Source: DASRRB01 sp036732755 (GTDB taxonomy: Bacteria > Planctomycetota > B15-G4 > SIAN01). From it: a stretch of DNA of 49,947 nt. A model generated the notes under the pieces. The model made no database searches. It worked only from the letters and a program-made list of their open reading frames with translations, and was not told the DNA's origin. Every line of letters starts with the position of its first letter. Position 1 is the stretch's first letter. Shown here piece by piece: positions 8,184 to 19,238 of the stretch. The stretch covers positions 1 through 49,947 of the forward strand of contig DAINBU010000019.1 in the NCBI GenBank assembly GCA_036732755.1, read 5' to 3'. Both the position numbers and the translations under genes were made by a program.

Positions 8184-10851
8184 GGATCGTCCACTCCGCG
8201 CCGACCGGCAGCAGGATCGACTCCTCCTGTGCGAGGTCGGTGCGCCGGTCGAAGCGCAGCGCGGTCGCCTTGCGCAGCGCCGCCTCGAGCTCGAACGTCC
8301 CGATGCGCACGAGCTCGATGCCCGCGCCGAGGTCGGCCTTCTTGTGCTCCTCGACCTTGAAGTGCAGCCGCAGCGGCTCATCGCGCGGGCCGTCGGCGAG
8401 CGTCACCTCGCCCGCCACGACGCCGCGCGCCCCCATCACGAAGCCGATGTAGGTGCCCGCCTCGACGGCGACCTCGCCGTCGCTCGCGCCGCCCTTGAAG
8501 ACGATGCCGAGCGGCAGGTCGTGCGGCTTTTCCTTCCGGAACAGCGCCACCTGCGCCAGCGGCGGCGGCGCTCCGATCGAGAACGAGAGCTCGACCTTCC
8601 GCTGCCGGTCCCCGCCCAAGTCGATCTCGACGCGCGGCGTCGTGGCGGGATCGACCTCGCGCCGCTGCGACTGGCCGAGCGACGCGCCACGCTCGGGGTA
8701 CCAGCCGGCCATCACCCAGGTCGGGCCGTCGAGCGCGAGGCGGCGCTCGACGTCGGCGCCCGTCGCCGGCAGCACGACCGCCTGGTCGTACACGGCGCCC
8801 GGATCGTTCACGTAGAGGTGGACGAAGCCCTTGGCGGGGACGTGGGTGAGTCGCAGCGTGATCTCCCCGCCGGGGCGCGCGCGCAGCTCGAAGGGGTCGG
8901 GGTCGGCCGCCGCGACCGCGACGGCGGCGACGTCGGAGACGCGCAGCCGGTCGCGCTCGGCCCAGACGCGGTAGTCGCCGGCGGCGTCGACCGCGAAGGA
9001 GAAGGCTTCGTCGTCGCCGAGCCGAGCAATCCCGTCGGGCCGGCGTCCCTTCTCGCCGACGTCGACGCGCGCCCAGCGGACCTCGAGCGGCGGCGTCGCG
9101 TCCGGCGCGCCGGCCGGATCGATCCGGAGCTGCGGCGCGAGCCGGCCGCGGACGGTGCGCACGACCACTTCGGCGTCGATGCGCAGCGTCCGCTCGACCA
9201 CGTCGGGCATCGACTCGTCGACGGGCAGGTCGAGCAGCGGCTCGCGCAGCGTCTCGATATTGAACGAATTGCCGACGAGGAAGGGGCGCTCGGCGCGGCG
9301 TACCGACGCGTCGCGCCGCACCGCCACGATCCCCCTGCGCGGGATGCCGCGCACGACGGCGACGCCGCCCTCGCCCGTGACGACGAAGCGCGACCCCTCG
9401 CGCCAGAGCTCGCGGAACGGCGGCTCGCGGCGCGTCGGCGCCGACGCGGTGACGTAGAGCTCGAACCGGGGCAGCGGCGCGCCGGTCGCGCCGTCGAGGA
9501 CGGTGAGCTCGAGCGTGCGGCCGCGCGTCAGCTCGACGTCGACGTCGCCGCGCCCGGCCGTCGCCGCGACCTCGCTCGGCACCGTCTCGTCGCTCGTCAC
9601 GACGAGCGTGACGGTCGGCGCCGCGAGCGGCCCGATTTCGTAGCGGCCGTCGAGCAAGTGGACGCGCGCGTCGTCGTTCGTCGGGTCGGCGCGCACGCGC
9701 AGTCCGCGCGGCGATTCGCACTTCCCGTCGACGAGGATGCGGCCGGAGAGGCGCGGCTCGGCGGGCCGGTCGCCGACCGCGATCGTCACCTCGCGCCGCG
9801 TTCCGTCGTTCGAAAGCTCCGCGACGACGACGCGCGGCGACGCCGGCAGGCCGGGAACGGGCGCCCGGAGCTCGCACGAGCGTGCCCCGCGCGGCAGCTC
9901 GACGTCGGTCGTCGCGCCGGCGATCGCGACCTCGAATTGGCGGGCGCGCGCCGGGCTACGGAACCCCGTCTCCTCGAGCCACGCGCAGGCGAGGCGGCCG
10001 CTCGTGAGCGGCGCGCCCTGGGGCCCGACGACGCGGACGCGCACGCCGCCGCTCGCCGCGACGACGCCGTCGCGCGGCGGAGCCGACTCGGGCCGGCGCT
10101 GCGCAGCGCCCTCCCCTTCCGCCGTCGCGGCCGCTGTCGCCGCGCTCGCGCCCTCCGGCGCGGACGACGCCGCGACGCGCGGCGCTCCCTCCGGCGCCGC
10201 GCGAGTCGGCGCGTCGCCGAGCGTCTTCCAGGTGACCGCCGCCGCGATCAGCAGCGCAGTCGAGAGCGCGACCTTCGTCTTCATCGTCACGGCGACCACT
10301 CCCGGCCAGGCAAGCAGCAGCGCCGCCCAGCTCCCGGTTCCCTGCCCGAACTCCCGATCGAGCCGCTCCCGCAGCTGCGCGAGCCCGCGCTCGAGGCGCT
10401 TGCGGACGACGTCGTCGCTCACATCCATGCGGCGCGCGATCTCGCGCGTCGGCAGCTCGTCAAGGAAGCGCAGCAGGATCGTCGCGCGGTACGGCTCCGC
10501 GAGCAGGTGCACCGCGTCGACGACGCGCTGCTGGAGCTGGCTGCGTGCGACCACGTCGAGCGCCGCCTCGCCCGACGGCTCGTGCGACGCGATCGCCCGC
10601 TCCCGCTCGACGCGGCTCACGTCCGATCGGAACCGATCGAGCGCGAGCCGCCGCGCCACGCGCCTCAGCCAGGCCCGCAGCGCCGCTCCCCCGCCGACGC
10701 GCCCCGCCGGCTGTTCGAGCGTGACCCGCAGCGTCTCCTGCGTCAGATCCTCCGCCGCATGTGCGTCGCGCACCAACGCGCGAGCGAGACGCCGCACCCA
10801 GGTCACCTGGGCGAGGAGCTCGGCGGGGTCGAGCGTGCGCGAGGGATCCAT
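8173..10851 (-). CDS. ECF sigma factor fused to a transmembrane helix and long exported region (paralog A)
   Basis: An 892-residue multidomain protein. Residues about 15-80 are sigma region 2 (WVRRLARALV, EDLTQETLRVTLEQ, then an RAWLRRVARRLALDRFR block). Residues about 105-165 are region 4 with a DNA-binding HTH (LPTREIARRMDVSDDVVRKR). A hydrophobic stretch near 176-189 and a clear membrane helix near 193-208 (VALSTALLIAAAVTW, flanked by Lys) follow. The remaining ~680 residues, after an Ala/Pro linker, are beta-rich segments of the carboxypeptidase-regulatory type (for example RTLELTVLDGATGAPLPRFE), predicted outside the membrane. The C-terminus carries LGAGIELVRIG and SILLPVGAEW, shared with its neighbour. 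The ATG at 10851 matches the paralogs' starts. It lies 59 bases downstream of paralog B, probably one operon. The inducing signal is unknown. Confidence 0.88.
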   Translation of the reverse strand: MDPSRTLDPAELLAQVTWVRRLARALVRDAHAAEDLTQETLRVTLEQPAGRVGGGAALRAWLRRVARRLALDRFRSDVSRVERERAIASHEPSGEAALDVVARSQLQQRVVDAVHLLAEPYRATILLRFLDELPTREIARRMDVSDDVVRKRLERGLAQLRERLDREFGQGTGSWAALLLAWPGVVAVTMKTKVALSTALLIAAAVTWKTLGDAPTRAAPEGAPRVAASSAPEGASAATAAATAEGEGAAQRRPESAPPRDGVVAASGGVRVRVVGPQGAPLTSGRLACAWLEETGFRSPARARQFEVAIAGATTDVELPRGARSCELRAPVPGLPASPRVVVAELSNDGTRREVTIAVGDRPAEPRLSGRILVDGKCESPRGLRVRADPTNDDARVHLLDGRYEIGPLAAPTVTLVVTSDETVPSEVAATAGRGDVDVELTRGRTLELTVLDGATGAPLPRFELYVTASAPTRREPPFRELWREGSRFVVTGEGGVAVVRGIPRRGIVAVRRDASVRRAERPFLVGNSFNIETLREPLLDLPVDESMPDVVERTLRIDAEVVVRTVRGRLAPQLRIDPAGAPDATPPLEVRWARVDVGEKGRRPDGIARLGDDEAFSFAVDAAGDYRVWAERDRLRVSDVAAVAVAAADPDPFELRARPGGEITLRLTHVPAKGFVHLYVNDPGAVYDQAVVLPATGADVERRLALDGPTWVMAGWYPERGASLGQSQRREVDPATTPRVEIDLGGDRQRKVELSFSIGAPPPLAQVALFRKEKPHDLPLGIVFKGGASDGEVAVEAGTYIGFVMGARGVVAGEVTLADGPRDEPLRLHFKVEEHKKADLGAGIELVRIGTFELEAALRKATALRFDRRTDLAQEESILLPVGAEWTILTK

Positions 10852-10910
10852 CGATGCGAAGAGGATGGAGCCGACGCGGCGGATGTGACAGGGGCGAGCG
10901 GAACGCAGGC

Positions 10911-13643
10911 CTAGTTTTGGAGGAGGGAGAACTCCGCTCCGACCGGCAGGAGGATCGAGTCGCTGCCCGCGAGCGCCGGGTGCTCGGCGAAACGGAGCGT
11001 CACGAGCTGCCTCATCGGCCCCTCGAGAACGACTTCGCCGATCTTCGTGAACTCGATTCCGGCGCCCAGCTCCGTGCGGCGGTGCGTCGCCACGTTGCAT
11101 GCGATCGCGATCGGTTCGTCCGGCTTCGCGGACATCACCTCGACGGTTCCGCACACCAGCATCGCCGCATCGTCCGCGACGAGACGGTAGAGGTAGCGGC
11201 CCTCCTCGATCGCGACGGGTTCGCGGCTCCGGCCGCCGACCAGTTCGGCGCGGACCATGGAGTCGGGCCGCAGACGGCCGTCCTCGACGCGCATCAGGAT
11301 GAATTGCCCGTCCGGCGGCGGGGCGCCGCTGCTCAGCGTGAGCTCGATCGCGCGCCGTGTGAAGCGCGCAAGGTCCAGGACCGCGACCGACGCATTCGCG
11401 GGATCGACGTCGAGCGGGCGCCACGGCGCGCGCCGCAGTTCGTCCGCGTTCGCGCCGACCAGGACGTACAGCGTCGTGGGTCCGTCGAGACGCGCCGTCC
11501 CCTCGAACGTCCCGTTCCTCATCGCTCCGTCGAGCTGCGACGACGCGGGCTCGTCCGCGCGCTCCGGATCGGGAACGACGACGCGGACGAGTCCGTCGTC
11601 CGAGCCGTGGACGACCCGCAGCAGCACGTCGCGGCCCGGACGCGTCGCGAGCTCGAACGGCCCTGCGTCGTCAGCGTCGATGTGCGCGTTCGCGACCGTC
11701 GAGATGCGCAGCCGCTGCCGCTCGACCCACACGCGCACGTCGCTGCCGGGAGATGCTTCGACCTGCCACGCACCGTTTTCGTCGCACGCGACCGGGACGT
11801 CGCCGCTGCGCCAGCTTCCTCCGGTCCCTCGCGTCGAGAAGCGGAGCTGCGCCGGCTCGGCGGCGGAGGTCACGGCCTCGAGCAGCGGCGGCGCGAGACG
11901 ACCCGTCACTCGCCGCGGCGCGCCGCGTGGATCGATGCGGATCGTCCTCTCGATCACGTCCGGCAGCGCGGACGTCAGCACGAGCTCGAAGAGCGGCTCG
12001 GGCGGGAACTGGTACCGACCCGGCTGGGGGTCACCACGCGGTACGCCGCGCACGACGAGGCGCGAGTCGCGGCGAACCTCGAAGCGACCGTCACGCGGGA
12101 GACCGCTGATCTCGCAGCGGCCCTCGCCATCGGTCACGACGTAGTGACTTTGGAAGTCGGAGCTCTTCGACGAGACGCGCTTGCTGACGTAGAGCTCGAT
12201 CCTCGGCAGTGGCCGCCCGTCCTTCACGTCGACGACGGCGAGCCGGAGAGTGCGGCCCATGACGAGCGGAAGGTCGAGCTCGGCGTCGCCCGCTCCGAGC
12301 GCGAGCGGCAGCGTGACCGGCACCGTCTCGTCGCTCGAGACCCGCATCCGATCGAACTTCGGATCGAGCGGTCCCGCCTCGAAGCGCGCGGCGAGGACGT
12401 CGATCCGCGTCTCGATCGTCGGCTCGGGACCGTCCGGCAGGAATTGGAACTCGAGTCCGCGCGGAACCCTCGCGACATCGTCGACGAGGATCTCGCCGGT
12501 GAGGCGCGGTCCCACGACCCGGTCGCCGACCTCGATCGTCAGTTCGTGCTCGACCGGTTGCCGGCGATCCTCGCGCTTCGCTTTCGGTCCGAGGTACAGC
12601 CGCTTCTTGGCGCTCGGCCCGTCGGCGTCGGTTACAGCGGTGAGATCGAGATTCGACGCAGTGCGGGGCAGGACGACGTCGGTAGTCGCGCCGACGATCG
12701 CCGCGTCGATCCGCTGCAGGGGTCCTGCCGGACTGACGTGGACGTCGTCAATCCACTGGCCGACGAGGCGACCGGAGGCGCGCGCACTGTGGTCGTGGGC
12801 AACGACGTGCACGTGGACGACGATCCCGTCGACGAGCTGCGCTGGAGTCGAGACGGCGGGCGGCGCGGTCGGATCGGCTGCGGGCGCGCGGGCCGCGGCG
12901 AGCGGAGGCGGCGGCTCGGTTGGTGGCAGCTCGGCCGCGGCGGCAGAAGCGGCGTCCTCCGTCCGCGTCACGCCGGTCGCGACATGCGCCGCCGGCGACG
13001 GCAGCAATTGCCACGCGACGAGTGCGGCGACCAGCACACCCGCTGCGACTGCGGCCTTCGTCGTGACGCTCGCGGCGGCAGACCCCGTTGCCGCGAGCAG
13101 CGCACCGGCCCATGTCTTCGTGTCGCTCCCGAACTCGGCGTCGAGCCGCTCGCGCAGCAGCTTCAGCCCGCGCTGCACCCGCTTGCGCACGAGCTCCGGG
13201 TCGACTTCCATCCGCGCCGCCACCTCGCGTGTCTCGAGCTCGTCGAGGTAGCGGTAGAGGATCGTCGAGCGGTACGGCTCTGCGAGGTCGCGCACCGCCT
13301 GCGCGACTCTCTGCTGCATCGCGAGCCGCTCGACCACCTCCTGCGTCGATGACTGCGGCTCGCTCGGCGCGACGAACCGCTCGCGAGCGGCACGCGCCGC
13401 GTCGGCGCGGCGGCGGTCGATGATCAGGCGGCGGACGACGCCGCGCAGCCAGGCGCGCATGCGCATCGCGCCGACGCGGCCGGCCGGCTGTTCGAGGGTG
13501 ACGCGCAGCGCCTCCTGCGCCACGTCCTCGGCCTCGCGCTCGCCATCGCCGCCCGCCTCGCGCACCAGCGCGGACGCGAGCCGGCGCACCCACGCGAGCT
13601 GCGCGACGAGGTCCTCGGCGTGGAGGGGTCGGCTCGCGTCCAT
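10911..13643 (-). CDS. ECF sigma factor fused to a transmembrane helix and long exported region (paralog B)
   Basis: A 910-residue protein with the same design as its downstream neighbour. Sigma region 2 spans about 15-85 (WVRRLASALV, AEDVAQEALRVTLEQ, MRAWLRGVVRRLIIDRRR). Region 4 spans about 108-170 (EPYRSTILYRYLDELETREV, then MEVDPELVRKRVQRGLKLL). A membrane helix lies near 196-212 (AAVAAGVLVAALVAW). The exported part of about 690 residues contains repeated beta segments such as RTLRLAVVDVKDGRPLPRIE and VIERTIRID, and ends in LGAGIEFTKIG and SILLPVGAEF, closely matching paralog A. The tandem order and similar ends show a gene duplication. It is the first gene of the pair. No separate anti-sigma gene is adjacent, so control may lie within the polypeptide itself. 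Confidence 0.88.
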   Translation of the reverse strand: MDASRPLHAEDLVAQLAWVRRLASALVREAGGDGEREAEDVAQEALRVTLEQPAGRVGAMRMRAWLRGVVRRLIIDRRRADAARAARERFVAPSEPQSSTQEVVERLAMQQRVAQAVRDLAEPYRSTILYRYLDELETREVAARMEVDPELVRKRVQRGLKLLRERLDAEFGSDTKTWAGALLAATGSAAASVTTKAAVAAGVLVAALVAWQLLPSPAAHVATGVTRTEDAASAAAAELPPTEPPPPLAAARAPAADPTAPPAVSTPAQLVDGIVVHVHVVAHDHSARASGRLVGQWIDDVHVSPAGPLQRIDAAIVGATTDVVLPRTASNLDLTAVTDADGPSAKKRLYLGPKAKREDRRQPVEHELTIEVGDRVVGPRLTGEILVDDVARVPRGLEFQFLPDGPEPTIETRIDVLAARFEAGPLDPKFDRMRVSSDETVPVTLPLALGAGDAELDLPLVMGRTLRLAVVDVKDGRPLPRIELYVSKRVSSKSSDFQSHYVVTDGEGRCEISGLPRDGRFEVRRDSRLVVRGVPRGDPQPGRYQFPPEPLFELVLTSALPDVIERTIRIDPRGAPRRVTGRLAPPLLEAVTSAAEPAQLRFSTRGTGGSWRSGDVPVACDENGAWQVEASPGSDVRVWVERQRLRISTVANAHIDADDAGPFELATRPGRDVLLRVVHGSDDGLVRVVVPDPERADEPASSQLDGAMRNGTFEGTARLDGPTTLYVLVGANADELRRAPWRPLDVDPANASVAVLDLARFTRRAIELTLSSGAPPPDGQFILMRVEDGRLRPDSMVRAELVGGRSREPVAIEEGRYLYRLVADDAAMLVCGTVEVMSAKPDEPIAIACNVATHRRTELGAGIEFTKIGEVVLEGPMRQLVTLRFAEHPALAGSDSILLPVGAEFSLLQN

Positions 13644-13708
13644 GCCCTCAGGATGGAGTCGCGAACCGGAACGGGACAGCGCCCGCCGACGAATCGGCGG
13701 ACATGCCG

Positions 13709-15055
13709 TCAGTCGTCGAACGCCCCTTGCGCGATCCAGTCCTCGATCGTGGCAAGGTCGTCGGCGCCGAGCGGGAGGCCGGGGGGCATCTGGTCACCGC
13801 TGCCCTGGGCGCAGTCGCCGAGGTGGGTGCCGCTCACCTTGCGGAAGAGGTAGGAAGCCAAGGCGTCGTACGGGGCGACGCGCAACGTCGCGCACGAGTC
13901 GTCGGGCGTCTCGACGGCGCGCACGTTGACGATGTGCACGAAGGACTTTCCGTCCGACAGATCCATGCCGAGGATCGGGAAGTCGCCGTCGTGGCACTGG
14001 AAGCCGCAGTGGCCGCTCAGGATCGGCTGGACGTTCGCCGAGAGCGTCGTGCGCGGCACGACGTCGAGCCCGACCGCCTGCGGATCGGACGGGACGTCGG
14101 CGTCGTCGACCACCGTCGCCGTGAACGTCGTCGTCCCGAGCGCCGCCGCGAACGTCGCGTCGGCGGGGAAGAACATCCCGGTCGTGAAGCCGCCGGTGAC
14201 CGGGTCGACCACGAAGTCGAGGTCGGTCGCGAAGCTCGGCGCGAGGTTGGTCCCGGCCAGGATTCCGCCCAGCGCCGGATCGCCGAGGTCGCGATCGGCG
14301 GTGACGATCAGTCGCGCTGGATCGATGCCGTTCGGGCCGAGCACGAGCGTGAAGGGCTCGCCCGTCGTCGGATTGGGGATCCCGGTGACCGTCAGCGCGA
14401 AGGGGCGCCGGTCGCCGAGGAGCGGCCGGCCGTCGTCATCGAGCGGGAGCGAGACGCCGGTCGGCGCCGTCCCGGCCGGCGGGATCTCGCAGCGCACGAC
14501 GACCGTCGGCCGCTGCGCCGAGATCACCGTGAGCTCGACCACGAACGGCCCGAACGCCTTCCCGACGTCGTCGGTGACGCGCAGGCTCAAGTGCATGAGG
14601 CCCGCCGGAAAGAGGAGCGGCGTCGCCGTGTCGAGCGCGACGTGGATCTCGCGCACCGGGCCGGGCGGATCGAGGACGCTCGTCCACCCCTGCGCGATCG
14701 CGAACTGCGTGAGGCTCGTGCCGGGCGCGAAGCCGCCCTGCGCCGGGTCGCCGATTTCGCGGTCGGCGGTCAGCTCGAGGCGCGCCGGATCGATCGCCAG
14801 CGTGATCGGGTCGAGCATCCGCGCGAAACCGAGGCGCGGCACGAGGATCTCGAGCTCGACCGGATCGCCCTGCACCGCGTCGGACTGCGAGCCGCCGCCG
14901 CCGAATTCGAACGACAGCGTCGCCCCCGACCCGACGATCGCGGTGCGGCCCTTGAAGGCGGAGTCGCACGCGAAGGCGAGCGCGAGCAGGAAGGCCGCGA
15001 GCGACGCGACGGAGGGTCGCGCCGCTCGCGGTCCGCGGGTCGAGTTGGGGAGCAA
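13709..15055 (-). CDS. Exported cytochrome-c-like protein with CX3CH motif
   Basis: About 448 residues. The N-terminus has a hydrophobic export signal (VASLAAFLLALAFAC) that may be a weak lipobox. The middle has two similar Ig-like halves marked by repeats such as IDPARLELTADREIGDPAQG and IDPARLIVTADRDLGDPALG. The C-terminal ~115 residues look like the planctomycete cytochrome-c-type domain: LSANVQPILSGHCGFQCHDG with a CX3CH heme site (Cys350, Cys354, His355) and a distal QMPPGLPLGADDLATIEDWI with a candidate Met423 ligand. The start is uncertain: TTG at 15055 lies one base after the upstream stop and gives a neat signal peptide, while ATG at 15088 overlaps the CHRD gene; neither has a clear ribosome site. 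The gene is coupled to the CHRD gene upstream. Confidence 0.78.
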   Translation of the reverse strand: MLPNSTRGPRAARPSVASLAAFLLALAFACDSAFKGRTAIVGSGATLSFEFGGGGSQSDAVQGDPVELEILVPRLGFARMLDPITLAIDPARLELTADREIGDPAQGGFAPGTSLTQFAIAQGWTSVLDPPGPVREIHVALDTATPLLFPAGLMHLSLRVTDDVGKAFGPFVVELTVISAQRPTVVVRCEIPPAGTAPTGVSLPLDDDGRPLLGDRRPFALTVTGIPNPTTGEPFTLVLGPNGIDPARLIVTADRDLGDPALGGILAGTNLAPSFATDLDFVVDPVTGGFTTGMFFPADATFAAALGTTTFTATVVDDADVPSDPQAVGLDVVPRTTLSANVQPILSGHCGFQCHDGDFPILGMDLSDGKSFVHIVNVRAVETPDDSCATLRVAPYDALASYLFRKVSGTHLGDCAQGSGDQMPPGLPLGADDLATIEDWIAQGAFDD

Positions 15056-15056
15056 C

Positions 15057-16169
15057 TCAGTAATCGAAGATTGGCACCAGCAGTCCATTGGTCGAGTAGA
15101 AGGCGCCGTTCGGCGCCGCCGCATCGAAGCCGAAGTACTGCAGGTAGATGTCGATCGACCCGCTCAGGTCGGGAAGAGTCGAGTTGAGGGTGACCGCGCC
15201 GGTCGCGTCGAGCGGGATCGGGACGATCAGGAGAGGCCCGCCGAGCAGGTAGGGGCACTGCTTCGCGGTCCCGGCGCCGTCGGAGAGGGAGAGGATCAGC
15301 AGCCCGGTGCCGCTCGGCAGGCCGCCCGCGACGGAGATCGAGAGGTTCCCGCCGCGCATCGCCGCGCCGCCCGCGTGCAGCGACGCGGGACCGACCGAGC
15401 CGATGCCGCCGAAGCCGTACGGGATCTCGGTCGGGACGATCTGGCCGCGGATCTCGCCGTTCACGTGGGCCGTCGTGTGGACGTTCACGTAGTAGCCCAT
15501 GGTCTGGAGCGTCTGGAACTGCGACGCCGTCATCGCGGCCGTCGTGCCGGACCAGGTGGTCGGACCGCCGGAGAGCCCGAAGATGACGCCCCCGCCGACG
15601 CCGAACGCGCCCAGGTGGATGTGCGCCGCGGTGCCCGTGAGGCCGGTCGTCGTCACGTTGTAGGTGATCGTGCCGTTCGAATTGACGACGAAGGTCGCGT
15701 CGCCCATCGCCGAGGTCCCGACCGGCGGGACCTCCTGGTCACCCGTGAGATGGGCGCCGAAGAGGATCGGCCGCGGGACGATCTGGCCGCGGATGTCGCC
15801 GCCCGGATTCGCCGCCGAATCGATCTGGACGTAGAGGCCGCTCGCGCGCAGGTTCACCTTGTCGGCCGGGGTGAGCGCGGCGGTGGTTCCCGACCAGAGG
15901 GTCGGTCCGCCGCTCAACGTGAAGAGGAGCGGCCCGTTCACGCCGACGGCGCCGGTGTGGATGCTCGCGCCGGTGCCCGACACGAGCACGTTCTTCACCG
16001 TGTAGGTGAGGGTGTCGTTGGCGTTCAGGACGACGGACGCGAAGCCGTCGCCGCTCGACTGGGTCGGCGGAACGACCTGCGTCGCGTCGAGGTCGGCGCG
16101 GAACTGCGATTGCGCCAGCGACGGGACGGCAAGGGACAGGACGAGGCCACACGCGATCACGAATCTCAT
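15057..16169 (-). CDS. Secreted protein with two CHRD domains
   Basis: A 370-residue exported protein. A signal peptide (MRFVIACGLVLSLAVPSLAQ) is cleaved near residue 19. Two CHRD domains follow, about 22-132 and 135-247. Each begins with a QxVPP-type motif (ATQVVPPTQSSGDG; GDQEVPPVGTSAMGDA), has a central His (ASIHTGAVG; AHIHLGAFG) and ends in GxIRGQIVP. CHRD domains occur in chordin and in many bacterial surface proteins; their bacterial role is not settled. The last ~115 residues are a separate beta domain ending IDIYLQYFGFD and a short tail, which resembles the end of the FG-GAP protein in this window. AGAGGG lies upstream of the ATG. It diverges from acnA with 207 bases between. Confidence 0.9.
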   Translation of the reverse strand: MRFVIACGLVLSLAVPSLAQSQFRADLDATQVVPPTQSSGDGFASVVLNANDTLTYTVKNVLVSGTGASIHTGAVGVNGPLLFTLSGGPTLWSGTTAALTPADKVNLRASGLYVQIDSAANPGGDIRGQIVPRPILFGAHLTGDQEVPPVGTSAMGDATFVVNSNGTITYNVTTTGLTGTAAHIHLGAFGVGGGVIFGLSGGPTTWSGTTAAMTASQFQTLQTMGYYVNVHTTAHVNGEIRGQIVPTEIPYGFGGIGSVGPASLHAGGAAMRGGNLSISVAGGLPSGTGLLILSLSDGAGTAKQCPYLLGGPLLIVPIPLDATGAVTLNSTLPDLSGSIDIYLQYFGFDAAAPNGAFYSTNGLLVPIFDY

Positions 16170-16376
16170 GGTGCACCCTCTTCGTTCGTTGCGGCTTGGC
16201 GGTTGGAGGAGTGGACAGGCAACCCGCCACCAGGCGGCGGGTCAATACGTGACGCCCGATCGCTCCCAAGGTCTTCATGTTCGAGTTCGCTCGTTCGCAA
16301 CCCGCCGAAGGGGTCGTGCGGAGGGCGTCCGACCGGCGCGGTTACGATGTTTCCCCCCACGCTCCGGAGCCGACGC

Positions 16377-19094
<2,718 letters not shown>

Positions 19095-19238
19095 AACCGA
19101 GGTACGGAGCCGGTCCGCGGCTCAGCCCTGGCCCATGCCGCGTCGGCGCCTAGAATCCGTCGGATCGATCGACGACCGGTTCTGCTCGCGTCTACGGCGC
19201 GGTTGCCCCCCCGTCATCGTGGTGCCAGGAGTTCTTCG

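Noticed and set aside
8101..10914. Long open frame (over 900 codons) on the plus strand opposite sigma-fusion A
   Set aside because: Arg/Asp-rich without domains; an artefact of GC-rich codon use opposite a real gene with clear sigma motifs.
10761..13352. Long open frame on the plus strand opposite sigma-fusion B
   Set aside because: Same reason; biased composition, no motif, fully antisense to a recognisable gene.
16222..16242. 7-bp inverted repeat in the divergent acnA/CHRD gap
   Set aside because: Could be an operator or leader hairpin, but such repeats are frequent by chance in GC-rich sequence.
19107..19123. Short hairpin after acnA
   Set aside because: Only a 6-bp stem and no T run; not convincing as a terminator.
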